DNA from: Nipponacmea schrenckii
Lineage: Eukaryota; Mollusca; Gastropoda; Lottiidae
DNA: 64,000 nt
Assembly: GCA_030562195.1 (NCBI GenBank)
Contig: JAUJPP010000011.1
Location: 5,704,001 to 5,768,000 of the forward strand
Direction: 5' to 3'
Notes under the pieces: generated by a model
What the model was told of the DNA's origin: nothing
The model's input: the letters and a program-made list of their open reading frames with translations, nothing else
Database searches by the model: none
Program-made: the position numbers and the translations under genes
Shown here: piece after piece, positions 60,501 through 64,000 of the stretch
Layout of the letters: the number at the start of each line of letters is the position of its first letter
Position numbering within the stretch: position 1 is the stretch's first letter

Positions 60501-63500
60501 TAGATCACAGGTTGGAAATTGGTAAGTCAGGTTGCCACATTTTCTGTATCTAGATCACAGGTTGGAAATGGGTAAGTCAGGTTGCCACATTTTCTGTATC
60601 TAGATCAAAGGTTGGAAATGGGTAAGTCATGTTGCCACATCTTCTGTATCTAGATTATGGGTTGGAAATGGGTAAGTCATGTTGCCACATCTTCTGTATC
60701 TAGATTAAGGGTTGGAAATGGGTAAGTCGTGTTGCCATCTCTTCTGTATCTAGACTACGGGTTGAGCATGTTCTGTCCTCTTAATTTGTGGATGGCTGAC
60801 ATTTCGCACTATGCCTTGGATTATTCCGAAAAGTATGATTGAAGCAGTAGTAAAACTTACAAGAGAACTATTTCCAACCTTGAATGCTCTCCTGTTTCTG
60901 GTCTAAATTAAAAACTTGAATATTTTAAAATTTTATTGCTGCTTGTTTATAAAAAAAGAAAATTTCTTTACAGATTTAAGATCTGGCACTATACAGGAAG
61001 TTTACTGGCTAACATAGCAACACCACAGCACCAGGAATTATGGGATATAAAATGGCGTCCCTGTCCAGAAGGGAAATATAAAGAAGAAAGAATATCATAC
61101 GTACCAGTAGAATCGAAACTAGAAGCTCCGAAACCTCAAGGTAGATTTCTTTCTCTAACTGCTATACAGTTTCATTAACCAAGCGCAGAAGAGGAGGAAG
61201 TAAAACTCCATTTGATTTGAAGCTACTATAATTCTGGTTGTGTAAGGATGGTCATGGCTGTGTTGAGAATTAGACTGTCACTATTAGCTAAATTTATTTC
61301 TGCATATAATATAACTCTGTTGAGTAAAAAGATGGACCAGTAGATAATATGGAATTCACTATAAAGGCTAAAGTAGGAGTAAAACCTGAAGAAATGTTTG
61401 TAATGAGCTGGACTTAAAAATTTCAAGAGTTGTTGTTTTGATTTATTTTTATTGTTGTTTTGATTTATAATTGTTGTTGTTTTGATTTACTTTTGTTGTT
61501 GTTTTGATTTATTATTGTTGTTGTTTTGATTTATAATTGTTGTTGTGATTTATTGTTGTTGTTTTGATTTATAATTGTTGTTTTTTTGATTAATTGTTGT
61601 TGTTTTGATTTATAATAATTGTTGTTGTTTTGATTTATTGTTGTTGTTGTTTTGATTTATAATTGTTGTTGTTTTGATTAATTGTTGTTGTTTTGATTAA
61701 TTGTTGTTGTTTTGATTTATAATTGTTGTTGTTTTGATTAATTGTTGTTGTTTTGATTAATTGTTGTTGATGTATAATTATAGCTAAAGCAGCTCCCTAC
61801 AGACCACCAAGTGCCCGAGGTACAACTTCAACATTTAAACTACATGAATATGAACTTCCTTCCAACCAAAAACCAAAACCAGGTAAGTTTGTTTGAAATT
61901 ATAGCTTAGTATAATGGAATAAAAGTCCACTGATGAACTAAGTCTGACCACTGATGAACTAAGTCTGACCACTGATGAACTAAGTCTGACCACTGATGAA
62001 CTAAGTCTGACCACTGATGAACTAAGTCTGACCACTGATGAACTAAGTCTGACCACTGATGAACTAAGTCTGACCACTGATGAACTAAGTCTAACCACTG
62101 ATGAACTAAGTCTGACCACTGATGAACTAAGTCTGACCACTGATGAACTAAGTCTGACCACTGATGAACTAAGTCTGACTTCAGCCAAGTTTCAAATTTC
62201 AACTAGTTGGTTATCCTTAAATGTAGTGTTCCTTTAATCTTGAACAAACCAAAAATCAGGAGTAAAAGTTTTATAGTACAGTGAACCTACAGATAAAAGT
62301 AAAGATTATAACAAAGCCTAGTTAAGAATTTCAACATGTTGGTTATCCTAAGAGGTACATGATGAAATCAAGAGTAAAAGTTTTATAGTACAGTGAACCT
62401 ACAGATAAAAGTAAAGGTCTAAAGAAAGATGTACAATTTGCTTATTTTCACAGATTCTCTTGATTAATATTAAATGTATCATAGAAATAACTAGATTGCA
62501 TTAGAGATCATATTTATATTTATTCTTCAGGTGCTGTAGCCAATGCACCATTGACTAAAAATCAAAAGAAGAAAGCCAATAAGAAGGCTAAAAACCAGGC
62601 TGAGGTAATTATTGAAACAAACAAACAAACTATGGCATCCATATTTATTAAACAAGTTAACTATACCTTTTGACTTCAGATAAATTGTCCATAAAGGATA
62701 CAGATAACAACTTACTTAAACCTAATCAATATTTCTTCAATATATTCCAAATTACTACTCACATAGATTGTCAAAAGGTTTTTTCATGTGAAAAATTCAT
62801 TGGCTGCTACCAACATTAGTGTTCTTGTCATCTGGGACCTTATTCTTGAAAACTTAACTTCAGATGATTTTAGTGTTCGTCATCTGGGTCCTTATTCTTG
62901 AAAACTTAACTTTAGATGATTTTAGTGTTCGTCATCTGGACCTTATTCTTGAAAACTTAACTTAAGATGATTTTAGTGTTGCAGTCATCTGATTGGTCAA
63001 TCACTAATATCAATTTTGAATTAAGTTTTTTCATCCAATTAAATTTTATATTTTATATATATATTAGAGAGAACCTGTTTGCTAGATATGATTAACTGAA
63101 TGATAAAACAAATACATTTTTAAACAAATTGTTCGTGAAGTATTGTATATTTATTTTGTGGTCATGTACTTGGTCGCAGGATCATAGATCTGTCCATTTG
63201 ATACACATGTACTTGTGTATTTTTAGACAATTGTATATTAAAGTATTGTGTATTTTTTTTCAATGATTGCCCCATGGGGTGAATGTGAGACAGGACCATG
63301 TCCTTGGGTATTGGGCCTAATTCTGACCCATGTAAAATATAAAGAGTTTATTATTATTATAATTATGTATTGTATATTAAAGAGAGAAGAACGAGAGGCC
63401 TCTGGTCAGGCTGATCAACCACGACCAGAAGGTGCTATAGTTGTAGAAAAAGCCAACACTGGAGATCCAGCTAAAGATAAATCTATAGACAAAATTAGAA

Positions 63501-63805
63501 AGGTAGGTTAGTCCACAGTTGAGCAGTAGGAGAATTTAGATAGATTTTATCACCATAGTTACCAGTATCATGAAGGAAATATTTGGATAGTTTCTCTACA
63601 AAAAGTTATACTGCATCTTAAAATTCATCAGTGAACTAACCTGGTATCATGAAGTAACAGAATCCTTGTAAAATCAGGAAAACTCACTAAGCTTAGTCAT
63701 TACCGAGAATATTGATGGTAAATATTATAATATTTCCAGAAATTGCATCAGATTGAGAAACTAAAGGAGGCTAAAAAATCAGGAAAACAGTTACAAGAAC
63801 AGGAG
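48511..63805 (+). CDS. EIF2A: Eukaryotic initiation factor eIF2A, gene span (3' end outside window)
   Basis: eIF2A is a cytosolic WD-repeat protein implicated in GTP-independent Met-tRNAi delivery and in non-canonical initiation; it is distinct from the eIF2 alpha subunit. Exons visible here total 1542 nt (514 codons) in a continuous frame if the 52-nt version of exon 5 is used. Key matches to human: GSFLATWSHYT, PNFGGPASTLANKSFFKAE, STEFAVVYGYMPAK, VFDFGTGPRN, LCIAGFGNLSGNLEFWDVK, PDGQHVLTATTAPRLRV, FKIWHYTGSLL, and a Lys-rich C-terminus. Human eIF2A has 585 residues. About 38 residues between exons 4 and 5 and the last 20 to 25 residues are not visible. Two consecutive introns are U12-type. 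Confidence 0.95.
48530..49692 (+). other. EIF2A: EIF2A intron 1
   Basis: Apart from the SINE at 49345-49665 it holds no recognised feature; a 72-codon minus-strand frame at 48580-48798 has no similarity or splice context. Confidence 0.7.
49345..49665 (+). mobile_element. tRNA-derived SINE, most complete copy
   Basis: It begins with an A-box-like TGGCTTAGATGCTTGATTG and a B-box-like GGTCTAGAGATCAATCC about 15 bp later, spaced as in a tRNA head. A body follows (AAGAGTAGGCAAGCATTAGC, TTTCCTTCATTGCACACTGC) and the tail AAGGTGCAGAAAAGTAGGAT then CTCCATTTCATT. At least eight partial relatives are spread across the window in both orientations. It ends about 25 bp before the exon 2 acceptor. Confidence 0.75.
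49693..49765 (+). CDS. EIF2A: EIF2A coding exon 2
   Basis: Acceptor TTTCTACAG, donor GTAAGC; phase 1 to 2. It encodes RSSEGLQLIQNPPNDLKATL and LFE. Confidence 0.9.
49848..49935 (+). repeat. Single copy of the PPP2R3A intron 6 minisatellite unit
   Basis: It contains CTATATCGCTCTACAATTGA plus TGTATTGAGCACTATTATAA, the 51-bp unit, preceded by ACATGTTTTAGATTCTGTTT, which matches the left flank of the array at 32187. Lies in EIF2A intron 2, 16 kb away. Confidence 0.85.
50075..50315 (+). mobile_element. SINE copy in EIF2A intron 2
   Basis: TCGTTGGGATGGGACAATAA, AAACAGTAGGCTAATGCCGC, and the tail TAATGTGCAGAAGAGTCGGA. It ends about 50 bp before the exon 3 acceptor. Confidence 0.75.
50364..50441 (+). 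CDS. EIF2A: EIF2A coding exon 3
   Basis: Phase 2 to 2: DSRDNQIRRMCYNKDGTLLA and WSNPH, matching CIFSKDGTLFAWGN of human. Confidence 0.93.
50442..51531 (+). other. EIF2A: EIF2A intron 3
   Basis: 50950-51120 resembles an inverted-repeat transposon end (GTACAGTAGAACCTATATTC, then TTAATAAAGGTGG repeats). A 112-bp sequence is repeated three times at 51180-51500. The rest is unremarkable. Confidence 0.6.
51180..51500. repeat. 112-bp direct repeat, three copies
   Basis: ACTATTATAGATATACTACT recurs at about 51200, 51313 and 51425. Intervening bases TTTCAATTCACATACAG and TTTATCAAGTTATACAA are also shared. Confidence 0.9.
51532..51750 (+). CDS. EIF2A: EIF2A coding exon 4
   Basis: Phase 2 to 2. It encodes SLFITETERWTILVKIDQAK, VVDIELSPKGSFLATWSHYT and PNLNIYCTKTGTLLKSVIQK, aligning with LEFSPKNTVLATWQPYT and IPNLQLYDVKTGTCLKSFIQ. 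The donor is GGATG|GTAGGT. The next residues in human (a Trp-Cys-Pro block) have no counterpart exon nearby. Confidence 0.96.
51751..52917 (+). other. EIF2A: EIF2A intron 4 (expected exon not found)
   Basis: Contains a MITE fragment at 51840-51910 and degenerate relatives of the exon-5 repeat at about 52760-52900 (CAGCCCAATGTTAAACC, TAGCTCAATGTTACG). The exon expected to encode about 38 residues of the second propeller repeats was not found in any frame. Confidence 0.6.
52918..52969 (+). CDS. EIF2A: EIF2A coding exon 5, first copy
   Basis: It encodes QCSPGNYMIAAYCAGTK (compare human LSPGPQPYKVAVYVPGSKG) and ends in phase 0, as exon 6 requires. The 52-nt form joins exon 4 in frame (TG|C CAA TGT). 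The 53-nt form needs a phase-1 upstream exon, which hints that the missing exon ends in phase 1. Which of the nine copies is used cannot be told. Confidence 0.7.
52918..53680 (+). repeat. EIF2A: Nine tandem copies of an EIF2A coding exon, 89-bp period
   Basis: Each unit is GATATCTGATTATTCTCTAG | exon | GTAGGCTATTATTTAA. Exon copies lie at 52918-52969, 53006-53058, 53095-53146, 53183-53235, 53272-53324, 53361-53413, 53450-53502, 53539-53591 and 53628-53680. All have intact AG and GT sites. Copies 1 and 3 are 52 nt (CCAATG start); the others are 53 nt (CCCAATG or CACAATG). They code for the same peptide, QCSPGNYMIAAYCAGTK. Confidence 0.95.
53681..54065 (+). other. EIF2A: EIF2A intron 5
   Basis: TATTATGGATATATTGTTTA near 53708 is followed about 45 bp later by a partly complementary segment (TATATCCATAAGAATA). 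No exon was seen. Confidence 0.6.
54066..54183 (+). CDS. EIF2A: EIF2A coding exon 6
   Basis: Phase 0 to 1: GQPSFVRVYKYPNFGGPAST, LANKSFFKAERIHLYWNKI. Human has SFVRLYQYPNFAGPHAALAN KSFFKA at this place. Confidence 0.98.
54190..55185. repeat. 31-bp tandem array in EIF2A intron 6, left part
   Basis: The unit TAGGCTTTACAATTTACTTC plus TTTTCTACCAG repeats about 32 times. The first intron bases (GGTTTACAATTTACCTCTTT) look like a founder unit. Every unit ends in a pyrimidine tract plus CCAG or GCAG, a strong 3'-splice-site look-alike. The array resumes after the insertion at 55190-57415. Confidence 0.95.
55190..57415. mobile_element. 2.2-kb element with CCGT-rich runs inserted in the 31-bp array
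   Basis: It starts TTTATACGCCCACATGGACA and ends near GTGGGCGTATGTTACC, so TATACGCCCAC/GTGGGCGTAT form candidate inverted ends. TATACGCCCACATG recurs at about 55890 and 56215, and GTGGGCGTATG at about 56940 and 57383, so several copies are nested or tandem. The interior is a repeat of about 155 bp (TATCCACAATAGAGGCTACA, AATGAAACTTGGTATACATG, ATATCTCGGTCAAGTTCGAA). Three CCGT tracts follow the left ends. No transposase was seen; classification is open. Confidence 0.75.
57416..57955. repeat. 31-bp tandem array, right part
   Basis: The same unit as at 54190-55185 continues for about 17 copies, with variants TTGGCTTTACAATTAAC and CTTTTGAGTATACC. Confidence 0.95.
58080..58190 (+). CDS. EIF2A: EIF2A coding exon 7
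   Basis: Phase 1 to 1: TALVVLTSTESSDSSYYGDQ, GLHYISLRGETCLVPL, matching human VLVIASTDVDKTGASYYGEQ and TLHYIATNGES. Confidence 0.97.
58191..58864 (+). other. EIF2A: EIF2A intron 7
   Basis: Holds ACGATACAAGGGT-type motifs at about 58275-58345 and a related CGATACATCGATT near 58730, possibly ends of another inverted-repeat element. No exon was seen. Confidence 0.5.
58865..58933 (+). CDS. EIF2A: EIF2A coding exon 8
   Basis: Phase 1 to 1: DKSGPVYNVEWNPSSTEFAV and VYG, ending GGTT before the U12 donor GTATCCTTTT. Placing the boundary there restores Y-G-Y-M-P-A-K across the junction, as in human YGFMPAK. A cut at TATG|GTTGTA also keeps the frame but gives YDMPAK. Confidence 0.93.
58934..59490 (+). 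other. EIF2A: U12-type (minor spliceosome) GT-AG intron 8
   Basis: The 5' end GTATCCTTTT fits the U12 donor consensus. ATCCTTAAT at 59468-59476 is a one-mismatch U12 branch site, with the branch A about 15 nt from the terminal AG. The intron carries a MITE fragment at 58995-59115. Confidence 0.88.
59491..59592 (+). CDS. EIF2A: EIF2A coding exon 9, between two U12 introns
   Basis: Phase 1 to 1, 102 nt: YMPAKVGLFNLKCDMVFDFG, TGPRNLTYYNPQGN. It continues as ILCIAGFGNL in exon 10 only if the AT-AC intron is removed. No GT donor is present at the needed place. Confidence 0.95.
59593..59945 (+). other. EIF2A: U12-type AT-AC intron 9
   Basis: It begins ATATCCTTT and ends CCCAC. TTCCTTAAC at 59928-59936 is a perfect U12 branch motif with the branch A 10 nt from the 3' end. 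Removing exactly this segment gives PQGN|ILCIAGFGNL, aligned with human PHGHILVLAGFGNL. A SINE piece (about 59645-59800) sits inside. Confidence 0.95.
59645..59800 (+). mobile_element. SINE fragment inside the AT-AC intron
   Basis: GGGACAATAAATCGAGGCCC, TACAGGCTGTGCAGTGCATG and a CCCTCATTGCAAACTTCATG block match the SINE body; the tail is absent. Confidence 0.7.
59946..60120 (+). CDS. EIF2A: EIF2A coding exon 10
   Basis: Phase 1 to 2: ILCIAGFGNLSGNLEFWDVK, QKKLIFQTQASDSTLFEWSP, DGQHVLTATTAPRLRVGN. The acceptor is the AC of the U12 intron; the donor is GG|GTAAGT. The donor side is the first unit of a tandem array. Confidence 0.97.
60104..60770 (+). repeat. EIF2A: 50-bp array carrying about 12 copies of the exon 10 donor
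   Basis: The unit TCTAGATTATGGGTTGGAAA plus TGGGTAAGTCGTGTTGCCAC and ATCTTCTGTA starts from the real exon end (CTAGATTACGGGTTGGAAAC then GG|GTAAGT). Decoy donors follow at about 60171, 60221, 60271 and on to 60721, nearly all keeping GGTAAGT. Read-through from the real donor meets a stop at once (AAC GGG TAA). Confidence 0.95.
60974..61140 (+). CDS. EIF2A: EIF2A coding exon 11
   Basis: Phase 2 to 1: FKIWHYTGSLLANIATPQHQ, ELWDIKWRPCPEGKYKEERI, SYVPVESKLEAPKPQ, matching YKIWHYTGSILHKYDVPSNA and ELWQVSWQPF of human. Confidence 0.98.
61141..61783 (+). other. EIF2A: EIF2A intron 11
   Basis: A SINE tail remnant at about 61180-61220 precedes a TTGTTGTTTTGATTTATAA-type low-complexity array at about 61430-61770 that runs almost to the exon 12 acceptor. 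Confidence 0.85.
61784..61882 (+). CDS. EIF2A: EIF2A coding exon 12
   Basis: Phase 1 to 1: AKAAPYRPPSARGTTSTFKL, HEYELPSNQKPKP. Equivalent to the human ATAYRPPALRNKPITNSKLH linker. Confidence 0.94.
61925..62178. repeat. 21-bp perfect tandem array, 12 copies
   Basis: The unit ACTGATGAACTAAGTCTGAC plus C repeats with almost no variation, suggesting recent expansion. Its period is divisible by three, which opens two minus-strand frames (98 and 117 codons) that are artefacts. Confidence 0.97.
62531..62604 (+). CDS. EIF2A: EIF2A coding exon 13
   Basis: Phase 1 to 0: AVANAPLTKNQKKKANKKAK, NQAE, the Lys-rich stretch corresponding to human KPLSKTALKNQRKHEAKKAA. Confidence 0.95.
62835..62990. repeat. 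About 52-bp repeat, three copies, in EIF2A intron 13
   Basis: CTTATTCTTGAAAACTTAAC occurs three times followed by TTCAGATGATTTTAGTGTTC variants. The third copy runs into the dispersed CATCTGATTGGTCAATCACT element also seen near 43650. Confidence 0.9.
63383..63502 (+). CDS. EIF2A: EIF2A coding exon 14
   Basis: Phase 0 to 0, 40 residues: REEREASGQADQPRPEGAIV, VEKANTGDPAKDKSIDKIRK. The end resembles human ISGDPEIDKKIKNLKK. Confidence 0.93.
63740..63805 (+). CDS. EIF2A: EIF2A coding exon 15, last one inside the window
   Basis: Phase 0 to 0: KLHQIEKLKEAKKSGKQLQE, QE, matching human KAIEQLKEQAATGKQLEKNQ. Human has a little over 20 residues after this, so one more coding exon should lie just past the window. 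Confidence 0.95.
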
Positions 63806-63904
63806 GTAAAACTATATTTTAAATCTATATCTAATTACAGTACTGGCAAATTCCACTTTCTGCTGTAAGTTCTCTGATTGTTACCTTATACAAAAACACA
63901 TTTA

Positions 63905-64000
63905 ACTTAGTTCCCAGAATCAGGACATGAGGATAATTAGGACCTGACCTGCGTGACCTCGACAAACTACGTTACTGTACTGGGAAATATCCTGACCCTT
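63905..64000. repeat. Dispersed repeat running off the window end
   Basis: CCCAGAATCAGGACATGAGG, TAATTAGGA, CGTGACCTCG and a terminal CCTGACCCTT match the segment at about 27045-27140 in the PPP2R3A intron, so it belongs to a mobile or duplicated sequence. Confidence 0.75.

Noticed and set aside
61835..62202. Two minus-strand open frames of 117 and 98 codons
   Set aside because: Artefacts of the 21-bp perfect repeat in EIF2A intron 12.

Overview
The window is AT-rich, intron-rich animal DNA. Its coding sequence is split into short exons with canonical GT-AG (and two U12-type) splice sites, and most of the rest is minisatellites, small terminal-inverted-repeat transposons and a tRNA-headed SINE. 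No bacterial or viral genes were seen. A lophotrochozoan, most likely a mollusc, fits best. That placement is an inference from protein similarity and from the style of the repeats (for example the element starting TATACGCCCACATGG with CCGT-rich runs), not a proof.

Three genes were assembled exon by exon, using splice sites, phase and recalled family similarity. (1) 11191-40549, plus strand: orthologue of the PP2A regulatory subunit B'' (PPP2R3A, long PR130-type isoform). Thirteen coding exons join without a frame break into 919 codons including the stop. (2) 46597-48132, minus strand: SERP1/RAMP4, the 64-residue tail-anchored ER translocon-associated protein, in three exons. (3) 48511 to beyond 63805, plus strand: eIF2A, the WD-repeat translation initiation factor, with 14 to 15 coding exons in the window. 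The final coding exon lies past the right edge, and one internal coding block cannot be found.

Layout: 1-11190 is gene-free and carries a 62-bp satellite-like array, a TTAA-flanked transposon and a 27-bp pyrimidine-rich array. 11191-40549 is PPP2R3A, whose introns hold at least eight tandem arrays. 40550-46596 is intergenic with two inverted-repeat elements. SERP1 and EIF2A are head to head, with 378 bp between start codons. This shared promoter contains a TGACGTGT site of the kind bound by XBP1/ATF6-class factors. The SERP1/EIF2A pair is also divergent in vertebrates.

The most unusual signals are: (a) minisatellites whose repeat unit contains a genuine splice junction, so a real splice site is followed or preceded by 6 to about 40 copies of itself (PPP2R3A exon 4 acceptor and donor, EIF2A exon 10 donor); (b) an EIF2A coding exon repeated nine times in tandem with both splice sites; (c) two consecutive U12-type introns in EIF2A, one GT-AG and one AT-AC, flanking a 102-nt exon; (d) transposons nested in tandem arrays with readable target-site duplications.
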